From assembly GCA_004298915.1 (NCBI GenBank), contig SCTE01000308.1:1-6579 (forward strand): a stretch of DNA of 6,579 nucleotides, written 5' to 3'. Each line of letters starts with the position of its first letter. Within the stretch, counting starts at the first letter, position 1. The notes below the pieces were generated by a model. It had not been told where the DNA came from. It did not search any database and saw only the letters and a program-made list of their open reading frames with translations. Both the position numbers and the translations under genes were made by a program. This DNA is from Chloroflexota bacterium (lineage in GTDB: Bacteria; Chloroflexota; Limnocylindria; Limnocylindrales; CSP1-4). Positions 1-6,306 of this stretch are shown piece by piece.

Positions 1-1969
1 GATCGATCGTATGGACGATCGAAGCGGCGCTCCCCCAACGCCGCGGGACGTTGCTGAGACGTGCTTCGAGTCGGCCGGTCTCAGCCGCGACAGCTCGAGC
101 CTCGACAAGGCGTCCGAGATCGCGGAGTCCACGCGCCAGACCATGACCGGCCTCGACGGTCAGCGTCGGGAAGACGCGCTGCTTGGAGAGATCCCAGGCC
201 TTCCGGTACTGCGCCTCGGACTCGCGAATGCGGGCGAGCGGGCGGAGAGCGAAGCCCGTTCGGATGAGCGCCGCAGTGTGCGACTCATCGTCCAGGCCCT
301 CCGCGACTTGCAGGATCATCTCGCTCAGCTGGATCACTTCCTCGGCGCGATCCGACTGGAGTGCCGCATCACCCGAGACGACGAGCGCCGCCAGGTACGC
401 CCGTCGGGCTTCGGTCGAGAGACGCTCGATGCCGCCTGCCGACATGGCCATCGCATGGGCGCCCGCAAGCGCTCGGCCCGCGGTTTCGCTCCCGACGGCC
501 GTCTCATGATCGAGCCAGAGTTCGACCTCGGCCTGAAGGGCGTCGAGCTCAACGGAGACCTGGGTGGTGGGCGGGAAAGACCGGCGGGCCCGTTCAATGT
601 GGGCGCGTCCGTCTAGCCCTCGTCCGAGTCGGTACGCGGCCTTGCCGGCTTCGATCTCGGCGTGCTGTCGCTCCTGAGCGTCAGGCGAACCTATCCCAAC
701 GTTCGCCCATCGCTGCTCCGCAAGCTCCTGCTCGCCGAGAACAGCAGCTACTTCGCCAAGGCTGCGATCGAGGTGGAGCCGATCCGGATCAGCGCGATCG
801 AGAGCGTCACTGACCGACGCGAGCAGTCGGAGATCATCGCCGCCGAGCAGGCGCCGCCTGGGGGATGCGAGCACGCGCTTGGCGAGCTCGGTCATCGGCA
901 GGCCAGCCGCCGCGCGATGCTCCAGGGCTTCGCGGAGCATCGCCAGGTCGTCCCCGGCGGCCGCCTCGATCAATGCCCCGATCCGCATGTGCAGTCGGCG
1001 GCGCGTGTCGCCGGGAAGTGCCTCGGTCGCAGCCTCGCGGATCAGATCGTGGGCGACCTGTATTCCGCCGGGCGAAGCCGACGTCAGGCCGCGAGCGATG
1101 AGCTCGCCCGATGCGTGCCGAAGCCGGACGATATCCCACCCGAGCAGACTGGCCATGTCCTCGTCCGGGAATGGGCGGGCAGCGACCGCCGTAGCGGCGA
1201 GGAGTGCCGCGGCGTCCGGCCCGAGGTCTCGCAACCGATCAGCAATGAGGCTGGTTCGATCGACTGCTGCCCCACCTCGAGCGAGGGCGTCGACCCAGAA
1301 TGGCGAGCCACCTGCCCGTCGCCACAGGTCCGCAGCGGCGGCATCATCGAGTTCTGCGTCAATCGCTTGAGCCAGAAGGCGTCCGTCCGCAATCGACAGC
1401 GGACCGACCTCGATCAACGTCCATCGGTCGGCCGGCAAATCTGCCGCGAGGCTCGCCCGATAGGCGGCGGCCGCGGGCGACGGCCGTGAGGCGGCGACGA
1501 GCGTCAGCGGCTGGTGGGTTGATGCCGCTGCTCTGAGCAGGTAGTGCAGAAGCGTGATCGACCGCTCATCCACCCACTGCAGATCGTCGACCACGATAAG
1601 CATCGGGCCTTCGGCGGCAAGAGCGCGGTGAGCCGCCTCGAAAATCCGGAGTGCGTCCCGGCCCTCATTCGTGGGCCTGCCGAAGACCAACCGATCCAAC
1701 ACGCCGCCTTCGTCTCCGGACTTCGCCAGGTGGCGGAGCAGATCACCCGCGGCGGCGAGTGGAACGGCCTGCATCGGCTCAAAGCCAGCTACCCGGAGGG
1801 ATCGAATGGGAGCCGCATGGCCAAGCAGCTCGCCCAATAACCGGCTCTTGCCGCTGCCGGGCTCCCCGGTCAGGAGAGATGCGGTGGGCTGGCGGTCGAG
1901 ACGAGCGCGCCGGATGAGCAGGACCAGTGATTCAAGCTCGCTGGTTCGACCAACAAACGGGACGCTCAT
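1..1969 (-). CDS. STAND/AAA-type ATP-binding regulator, LuxR/MalT-like (3' end outside window)
   Basis: The frame is open from the ATG at 1969 to the left edge, giving 656 residues with no stop, so the C-terminus is missing. It begins with a short FVGR motif (residues 5-8), usual at the start of AAA_16 domains. Walker A is GEPGSGKS at 35-42 (K41), and Walker B is LIVVDDLQWVDE at 124-135 with the DDxxWxD pattern of large LuxR-family ATPases. GGSPFWVDAL (about 220-229) matches the 'GNPFF' segment of these proteins, and a winged-helix-like part with VAHDLIREA lies near 305-313. From about 400 on the protein is Ala/Leu/Glu-rich and helical, like TPR arrays. In such families a LuxR-type helix-turn-helix usually follows; it would lie outside the window, so the DNA-binding role is inferred. 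It follows the oxidoreductase pair by 45 bases on the same strand, without a clear Shine-Dalgarno. Its wobble positions are less GC-rich than those of its neighbours. Confidence -1.
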   Translation of the reverse strand, partial: MSVPFVGRTSELESLVLLIRRARLDRQPTASLLTGEPGSGKSRLLGELLGHAAPIRSLRVAGFEPMQAVPLAAAGDLLRHLAKSGDEGGVLDRLVFGRPTNEGRDALRIFEAAHRALAAEGPMLIVVDDLQWVDERSITLLHYLLRAAASTHQPLTLVAASRPSPAAAAYRASLAADLPADRWTLIEVGPLSIADGRLLAQAIDAELDDAAAADLWRRAGGSPFWVDALARGGAAVDRTSLIADRLRDLGPDAAALLAATAVAARPFPDEDMASLLGWDIVRLRHASGELIARGLTSASPGGIQVAHDLIREAATEALPGDTRRRLHMRIGALIEAAAGDDLAMLREALEHRAAAGLPMTELAKRVLASPRRRLLGGDDLRLLASVSDALDRADPDRLHLDRSLGEVAAVLGEQELAEQRWANVGIGSPDAQERQHAEIEAGKAAYRLGRGLDGRAHIERARRSFPPTTQVSVELDALQAEVELWLDHETAVGSETAGRALAGAHAMAMSAGGIERLSTEARRAYLAALVVSGDAALQSDRAEEVIQLSEMILQVAEGLDDESHTAALIRTGFALRPLARIRESEAQYRKAWDLSKQRVFPTLTVEAGHGLARGLRDLGRLVEARAVAAETGRLEARLSNVPRRWGSAASIVHTID

Positions 1970-2014
1970 GGGCTGAAGCGTAGCCGTCGCTGGGTACCGT
2001 CGGTGCGCCGCTGC

Positions 2015-3682
2015 CTATCGCCGCTTCCGGATGTCGGACAGGATCTCGCGGGCGGCGTTCTGGCCGGGGCCGCCGGTGATGCCGCCTCCGGGGTGTGCGC
2101 CCGACCCGCACAGGTACAGCCGGTCGAGCCCGCCGATCCGGTACCGGCCGTGGCCGAGCATCGGGCGCCACAGGTAGAACTGGTCGAGGCCGGCTTCGGC
2201 ATGGAGCGGGTGGCCACCGGTCAGGCCGTAGTCGCGCTCGAGGTCGACGGGCGTGAGCACCTGGCGATGGGTCACGAGCTTGCGAAAGCCCGGCGCGACC
2301 GAATCGAGCGTCCGGATCACGGCATCGCCGAACACATCCGCGTGGCTGGCCCAGTCGCCGTCGCGGAGGTTGTACGGCGCGTACTGGGCGATGACGCTCA
2401 TGACGTGGGTGCCCTTGCGCGAGCCGTCGACGAGCGACGGATCGGCAAGCGACGGGATCGTCGCCTCGAGGATCGGGATCTCGGAGGTCGCCCCGTACTT
2501 CGACGCGTCGAAGGCGCGCTCCATCGCGTCGATCCCGGGGGCGACGACGATCCGCCCGCGAAGGACCTCCTTGCCCTCCTTGCGGGCGGACGGGAAGAAC
2601 GGCAGGCTCTTGAGCGCCATGTTGACCTTGGCGACGACGCCCGGCGTGCGGATGTTGCCGGCGCGCCAGCCCAGGCTCGGGCCGAGGGCGACCGGATCGA
2701 CGAGGCCGGCGAGGGTCCGCTTCGGGTCGGCGCCCGAGACGACCACGCGAGCCGGGATCAGCTCGGTCGAGGCGAGGACCACGCCGGTTGCCCTGCCGTC
2801 CTTCGAGGTGATCGCGGTGACCTCCGCGCCGGTCCGGATCTCGACGCCGGCCGCCAGGGCCGCGGATTCGAGGGCCGCGGACAGGGCCCCGGGACCACCT
2901 CGCGCGAAGACCGTCTCGCCGGCCGCGCCGCCATCGTTGCCGGCGGAATCCATCAGGAGCGTCGCCGCAGTCCCGGCCGACCACGGCCCGACCGCGCCAT
3001 ACCGGACGCCGCGCCAGGCGATCGCGGCCTGCACCGCGTCGGTCTCGAACGACTCGGCCACGAGGTCGGCGATCGCCATCGGCAGGATCCGGAGGATCGT
3101 CCGTGAATCGTGCTTGCCGAGGCCGCGGAACGCCTTGCCGAGCTTGAGCCCCGTGAGCGCGTCGCCGAGCCGCGGCGCCTCCACGTCCGGCGGCGCGGAT
3201 CGACCCAGCTCATCGAGAAATCGGCCCATCGAGCGAACCAGGGCATCGAACGCGATGTAGCCGTCCGCGTCGGACGCCGATCGCTCGCGGAGGCCCTCGG
3301 CGGTCCGCGCGGCATCGCCCCACAGGACGACCGCGGAGCCGTCCGGCGACGGGGCGAACACCCGGACGTCCGGGCCCAGGAGCGACAGTCCGTGACGCTT
3401 GAGATCGAGGTCGCGATGGACCGACGGTCGAAGGCGGCCGACGGTGTGGGCCAGGGCCGGCACCCGCAGGCCGGGCCCGAGCTCGATGGTGTCGGCGGCA
3501 CCGCCGACGCGATCCCGACGTTCGAGGACGAGGGTCCTGAGCCCGCCCTTGGCGAGGTACGTTGCGGCGACCAGGGCGTTGTGCCCGGCACCGATGACCA
3601 CCGCGTCCCAGCGGATCGCCGGGCGTGACGAGATGGGTGCGGCCTGGGGCGACGCGGTAGGCGTGGCGGTCCTGGTGGCCAT
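2015..3682 (-). CDS. FAD-dependent oxidoreductase, phytoene-desaturase-like/PYROXD2 type (second of tandem pair)
   Basis: This 555-residue flavoprotein belongs to the CrtI/PYROXD2-like branch of the flavin amine oxidoreductase superfamily. A 25-residue Thr/Ala/Pro-rich leader precedes the Rossmann fold, where DAVVIGAGHNA (26-36) gives GxGxxA in place of the usual GxGxxG. E54 in LVLERR is the expected ligand of the FAD ribose, and VGGAAD (49-54 region, just after) is the second glycine turn. The C-terminal FAD contact LYLCGSGAHPGGGITGG starts near residue 522. Length is normal for the family (about 520-580). The start at 3682 is chosen because its ATG overlaps the upstream stop (TGATG) and is preceded by purine-rich GAAAGAAGA; a longer reading to 3781 would run deep into the upstream gene. 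The substrate is unknown. No carotenoid synthesis gene (crtB, crtE) is nearby, so a carotenoid role is not supported. The leader does not look like a signal peptide, so the protein is probably cytoplasmic. Confidence 0.9.
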   Translation of the reverse strand: MATRTATPTASPQAAPISSRPAIRWDAVVIGAGHNALVAATYLAKGGLRTLVLERRDRVGGAADTIELGPGLRVPALAHTVGRLRPSVHRDLDLKRHGLSLLGPDVRVFAPSPDGSAVVLWGDAARTAEGLRERSASDADGYIAFDALVRSMGRFLDELGRSAPPDVEAPRLGDALTGLKLGKAFRGLGKHDSRTILRILPMAIADLVAESFETDAVQAAIAWRGVRYGAVGPWSAGTAATLLMDSAGNDGGAAGETVFARGGPGALSAALESAALAAGVEIRTGAEVTAITSKDGRATGVVLASTELIPARVVVSGADPKRTLAGLVDPVALGPSLGWRAGNIRTPGVVAKVNMALKSLPFFPSARKEGKEVLRGRIVVAPGIDAMERAFDASKYGATSEIPILEATIPSLADPSLVDGSRKGTHVMSVIAQYAPYNLRDGDWASHADVFGDAVIRTLDSVAPGFRKLVTHRQVLTPVDLERDYGLTGGHPLHAEAGLDQFYLWRPMLGHGRYRIGGLDRLYLCGSGAHPGGGITGGPGQNAAREILSDIRKRR

Positions 3683-5316
3683 CAGGCGATCTTCTTTCCG
3701 CGGGAGCGCAACAGCTCGATCGCCGCGATCCGCCCGTTGGCGCCCATGATTCCGCCACCGGGATGGGTGGCCGATCCGCACAACCAGAGGTCCTCGACCG
3801 GGGTCCGGAACCGCGCCCAGCCCGGCACCGGCCGGCTGAAGAAGAGCTGTTCCAGGCTCAACTCACCCTGGAAGATGTTGCCCTCGGTGAGGCCGGTGGT
3901 CCGCTCGATGTCGAGCGGCGTCTGGACGTTCCGATGGAGGATCTTCGACTTGAGGTCGGGCGCGAATTCGCTGATCCGGTCCACCACCGCGTCGCCGAAG
4001 GCCTCGCGGTTGTCGTCCCACGATCCGAGCGAGGGGTCGAGGTGGTACGGCGCGTACTGGACGAAGCAGCTCATCACGTGCTTGCCGGGCGGGGCCATCG
4101 AGGGATCGACGAGGGTCGGGATGATGATGTCGATGTACGGCTTGCGGCTCCAGTGGCCGTACTTGGCGTCGTCGTAGGCCCGCTCCATGTCATCGATCGA
4201 GGGGCTGATCGAGATCGCGCCGCGCAGGTGCTCTCCGGGACCGGGCAGTGCCGTGAAGTTGGGCAGGCCGTCGAGCGCCATGTTGACCTTCCCCGACGAG
4301 CCCCGGAACTTGAAGCGCTTGACCTCGGCCTCGAAGTCGGGGTCGAGGGTCCCGGATTCGATCAGGTCGATGAACGTTCGCCGGCTGTCCACGGAGGAGA
4401 GGACGGAGTCGGCGAGGATCTCCTCGCCGGAGTCGAGGACGACGCCCGTCGCCTTGCCGGCCTTGACCATGATCCGCGCCACCGGCGCCTCGAGGCGGAT
4501 CTTGACCCCGAGCGACCTCGCCGCCGAGCCGATCGCGTTGGAGATGCCGCCGGTCCCGCCCTTCGGGATGCCCCAGGCGCGGAACGCCCCGTCGATCTCG
4601 CCCATGTAGTGGTGGAGCAGGACGTACGCCGTGCCCGGGCTCTTCACGCCCTGGTACGTGCCGATGATCCCGGACGCGGACATCGTGGCCTTGAGCGGAT
4701 CGGTCTCGAACCACTGGTCCAGGAAGTCCGACGCGGACATCGTCATGAGCTGGACGAACACCGCCTGCTGGCGCTGGGTGAGCTTCTGGAACGAGCGGGC
4801 CAGGCCACCGAGCGGGAGGAGCGGCCGCGGGTCCAGCGAGGCCGGGTCCGGCGGCACGATGCCCAGGATCGGCTTGATGAACCGGGCCATGTCCACCATG
4901 AGCTGGCCGTACTCCTCGTACGCCTCGGCATCGTTCTTCGACCAGCGACGGAGCTCGCGGACGGTCCGTCCATGGTCGTTGACCCGCCACAGGTAGTCGC
5001 CGGTGGATCGGCCATCGACGCCCTTCGGGCCGTCGCCCTCGTGGAGGGGCGTGAACGTGCCGTCGAGCGGCAGGATGTCGAGGCCGTGGGCTGGGAGGTC
5101 CAGCTCGCGGATGATCTCGGGCCGCAGCAGCGACACGACGTAGCTGAAGACCGAGAACCGGAAGCCCGGGAAGAGCTCCTCGGTCACGGCCGCGCCACCG
5201 AGCACGTGCCGCTTCTCGAGGACGAGCGTTTTCAATCCGGCGCGCGCCAGGTAGGCCGCCGAGATCAAGCCGTTGTGGCCACCGCCGATGATGACCGCGT
5301 CGTACCGCTCCGCCAC
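3682..5316 (-). CDS. FAD-dependent oxidoreductase, phytoene-desaturase-like/PYROXD2 type (first of tandem pair)
   Basis: This 544-residue protein opens directly with the FAD-binding Rossmann fold: YDAVIIGGGHNG (5-16) has an intact GxGxxG (G11, G13, G16), E34 in LVLEKR is the ribose ligand, and VLGGAAVTEE (38-47) is the second glycine segment typical of PYROXD2-like proteins. Near the C-terminus GNIFQGELSLEQLFFSRP is the conserved family segment, and LWLCGSATHPGGGIMGANG (from about 510) closes the FAD site. The start is a GTG at 5316-5314. GAGG at 5325-5322 lies five bases upstream as ribosome-binding site, and there is no alternative in-frame leader with homology. The stop TGA shares one base with the ATG of the next oxidoreductase, so the two are very likely one mRNA and translationally coupled. 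Family knowledge gives a flavin-dependent oxidation or desaturation, but the substrate cannot be read from sequence. Codon third positions are about 90% G/C over the first 40 codons. Confidence 0.92.
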   Translation of the reverse strand: MAERYDAVIIGGGHNGLISAAYLARAGLKTLVLEKRHVLGGAAVTEELFPGFRFSVFSYVVSLLRPEIIRELDLPAHGLDILPLDGTFTPLHEGDGPKGVDGRSTGDYLWRVNDHGRTVRELRRWSKNDAEAYEEYGQLMVDMARFIKPILGIVPPDPASLDPRPLLPLGGLARSFQKLTQRQQAVFVQLMTMSASDFLDQWFETDPLKATMSASGIIGTYQGVKSPGTAYVLLHHYMGEIDGAFRAWGIPKGGTGGISNAIGSAARSLGVKIRLEAPVARIMVKAGKATGVVLDSGEEILADSVLSSVDSRRTFIDLIESGTLDPDFEAEVKRFKFRGSSGKVNMALDGLPNFTALPGPGEHLRGAISISPSIDDMERAYDDAKYGHWSRKPYIDIIIPTLVDPSMAPPGKHVMSCFVQYAPYHLDPSLGSWDDNREAFGDAVVDRISEFAPDLKSKILHRNVQTPLDIERTTGLTEGNIFQGELSLEQLFFSRPVPGWARFRTPVEDLWLCGSATHPGGGIMGANGRIAAIELLRSRGKKIA

Positions 5317-5497
5317 GCGCCCCTCGTTAGCCGCGGCATCGAGCCGCCATCAAGCCTGCATCACGTCGATCCAGTCTAAACCGGGTCCCGACTGGTGCGC
5401 CGGCCGTTCCGCACGATGGGAGAGCGGCCCCGTCTCCACTGCTCGACTCTCCGAGGGCCAAGTGACCAAGGTGATCGCGGACGTGGCGAGGGGCGGC
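5317..5497. other. Divergent intergenic region, left part
   Basis: This non-coding stretch separates the leftward oxidoreductase pair from the rightward toxin-antitoxin pair and should hold the oxidoreductase promoter. On the minus strand TAGACT (5381-5376 region, inside TTTAGACTGG) is the only plausible -10-like hexamer, about 60 bases ahead of the GTG start, but no convincing -35 accompanies it. A possible stem of eight pairs (5402-5409 with 5422-5429, one G-U on the plus strand) with a 12-base loop is visible; its role is unknown. The vapB frame is open through this stretch but shows no protein-like composition and is not taken as coding. Confidence 0.4.
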
Positions 5498-5520
5498 GAG
5501 TATGATGTCGATGCATACTC
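5498..5520 (+). promoter_or_regulatory. Inverted repeat overlapping the -10 box: candidate VapBC operator/promoter
   Basis: GAGTATG and CATACTC form a perfect 7-base inverted repeat with a 9-base spacer, 22 bases ahead of the vapB start. TATGAT at 5501-5506 matches five of six bases of the TATAAT -10 consensus and lies largely within the left arm and spacer, so a protein bound here would block RNA polymerase. No good -35 hexamer is seen at 16-18 bases. VapB antitoxins with ribbon-helix-helix folds are known to bind such palindromes in their own promoters and repress the operon, more strongly with VapC bound. That this is the site here is inference. Confidence 0.6.
5504..5519 (+). repeat. Direct repeat copy 1, upstream of vapBC
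   Basis: GATGTCGATGCATACT here and GACGCCGATGCATACT at 6257-6272 share 14 of 16 bases, including 11 in a row (CGATGCATACT). Both copies are in non-coding DNA, same orientation, on either side of the vapBC pair. This copy contains the right arm of the operator-like palindrome. Confidence 0.5.
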
Positions 5521-5542
5521 TCTCGCCCGAGGACCCTGCGCC

Positions 5543-5809
5543 ATGATGACCCGTACGACCATCACCCTCCCAGACGACCTGATGGCCGAGATCGACAGCC
5601 TGGTCGGGCCGCGCGGCCGAAGCGGGTTCATCGCTCGCGCGGCGGCCAACGAGCTGCGACGGGAGCGGCTCCGCGGCGCGCTCGATGGCGCCCGTGGCGC
5701 CGTGATCGGAACGCCCGATGCGCGTTCCGGTGACGAGATCATCCGGTTCGTGGATGGCCTCCGGGCCGACGACCGCGACCCATGGGCGCGAGATGGTGCG
5801 AGCCGATGA
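5543..5809 (+). CDS. vapB: VapB-family ribbon-helix-helix antitoxin
   Basis: This 88-residue protein is the likely antitoxin that neutralises the adjacent PIN RNase and represses the operon. TRTTITLPDDLMAEID (3-18) is a typical CopG/MetJ-type ribbon-helix-helix start: a beta strand with alternating Thr residues for DNA contact, then helix 1. RSGFIARAAANELRRERL (26-43) is helix 2, with the Ser-Gly turn before it. The C-terminal part (62-81), with acidic residues and a Trp (EIIRFVDGLRADDRDPW), resembles the tails by which VapB proteins wrap around VapC. GAGGA at 5529-5533 lies nine bases ahead of the ATG at 5543, favouring it over the second ATG at 5546. The frame is open farther upstream, but that stretch carries the operator-like palindrome and no recognisable domain. 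Its stop overlaps the toxin start (ATGA), the normal antitoxin-first order. The family is clear; exact subfamily is not. Confidence 0.88.
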   Translation: MMTRTTITLPDDLMAEIDSLVGPRGRSGFIARAAANELRRERLRGALDGARGAVIGTPDARSGDEIIRFVDGLRADDRDPWARDGASR

Positions 5810-6189
5810 ACTACCTTCTCGACACGACGGTCCTCCTCGACTTCGCGAACGGACGGGCCGAGGCGGTCGCGCTGGTCGACCGCCTCTTCGCGGACGGGGA
5901 GACGCTCTACACCTGCGACGTCGTCACCTGCGAGGCACTGTCGGGCGGCGGCGAGATCGAACGACGAGCGATCAGCGGCGTTCTCGACGCGCTGGAGTTC
6001 GTGGCGCTCGCTCCGGAAGGTGCCCGATGGGCGGCCGAGTCGCGGCGCACGGGCCGGTCCGCTCCAGGCGCGCGGAGCCTCGCCGATGCCCTGATCGCCG
6101 CCACCGCCTGGAGCCTCGACGCGGCGCTGGTGACGCGGAACCCGCGAGATTTCGAGCGACAGGGCGTCCGGGTCGTCCGCTACGACTGA
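5806..6189 (+). CDS. vapC: VapC-family PIN-domain ribonuclease toxin
   Basis: This 127-residue protein has the full length and residue pattern of a type II VapC toxin, a Mg-dependent endoribonuclease that attacks RNA (in studied members tRNA or rRNA) when VapB is lost. The four acidic positions expected for metal binding are all present: D6 in YLLDTTVLLDF, E43 in VTCEAL, D94 in SLADALIAATA, and D115 in TRNPRDF, so the toxin looks catalytically intact. The start at 5806 overlaps the vapB stop as ATGA, giving translational coupling, with purine-rich GAGATGG (5790-5796) at a suitable distance. An in-frame ATG at 5782 would add eight residues ahead of the PIN fold without homology and is less likely. 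The target RNA cannot be predicted from sequence. Confidence 0.92.
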   Translation: MNYLLDTTVLLDFANGRAEAVALVDRLFADGETLYTCDVVTCEALSGGGEIERRAISGVLDALEFVALAPEGARWAAESRRTGRSAPGARSLADALIAATAWSLDAALVTRNPRDFERQGVRVVRYD

Positions 6190-6191
6190 CG

Positions 6192-6209
6192 CCCCGGGGC
6201 CAACCGGGG
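6192..6209 (+). terminator. GC-rich hairpin just after vapC, possible weak terminator
   Basis: CCCCGG and CCGGGG form a six-pair stem with a six-base loop, starting two bases after the vapC stop. The first ten bases GCCCCGGGGC (6191-6200) are also a palindrome by themselves. No T-run follows, so intrinsic termination would be inefficient; it may instead mark the mRNA 3' end or do nothing. Confidence 0.25.
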
Positions 6210-6256
6210 ACAACGCGGCGCGGTCTCGCGGCGTGGGTCGCCCGGCCGTGCGCATC

Positions 6257-6272
6257 GACGCCGATGCATACT
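6257..6272 (+). repeat. Direct repeat copy 2, between vapC and the GcvT-like gene
   Basis: GACGCCGATGCATACT matches 14 of 16 bases with 5504-5519. Unlike the first copy it has no GAGTATG partner upstream, so the operator-like palindrome is only half present. CATACT at 6267-6272 could serve as a poor -10 box (four of six) for the next gene. Confidence 0.45.
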
Positions 6273-6292
6273 TCGATCGATCGAGCATCGGC
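6260..6292 (+). promoter_or_regulatory. Inverted repeat with internal TCGA palindrome ahead of the GcvT-like gene
   Basis: GCCGATGC (6260-6267) and GCATCGGC (6285-6292) are perfect 8-base inverted arms with a 17-base spacer. The spacer holds TCGATCGATCGA (6273-6284), itself a perfect 12-base palindrome. The right arm ends two bases before the GAGGAG ribosome-binding site (6295-6300). It could be a dimeric-repressor operator or, if transcribed, a leader stem-loop beside the ribosome-binding site. Neither role can be decided from sequence. Confidence 0.4.
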
Positions 6293-6306
6293 ATGAGGAG
6301 CCCTTC

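Noticed and set aside
3..22. 8-base inverted repeat TCGATCGT/ACGATCGA with a 4-base loop at the left edge
   Set aside because: It lies inside the coding frame of the ATP-binding regulator. Such GATC/CGATCG-rich symmetry is common in this composition, so it is probably incidental.
11..1489. Plus-strand open frames of 201 and 275 codons at the left end
   Set aside because: The opposite strand carries one continuous frame with Walker A, Walker B and STAND-type motifs, which accounts for this region.
2003..3106. Plus-strand open frame of 367 codons opposite the second oxidoreductase
   Set aside because: Same cause: stop codons are rare opposite GC-rich wobble positions, and the translation has no fold-like pattern.
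2015..5316. Naming the oxidoreductases CrtI phytoene desaturases
   Set aside because: The fold and FAD motifs are shared, but the GNIFQGELSLEQLFF-type segment points to the PYROXD2-like branch, and no carotenoid genes are nearby.
3763..5379. Plus-strand open frame of 538 codons opposite the first oxidoreductase
   Set aside because: It is antisense to a gene with unmistakable FAD motifs. Its Arg/Asp/Val/Gly-rich content is what the opposite strand of GC-ending codons produces, and no domain is recognisable.
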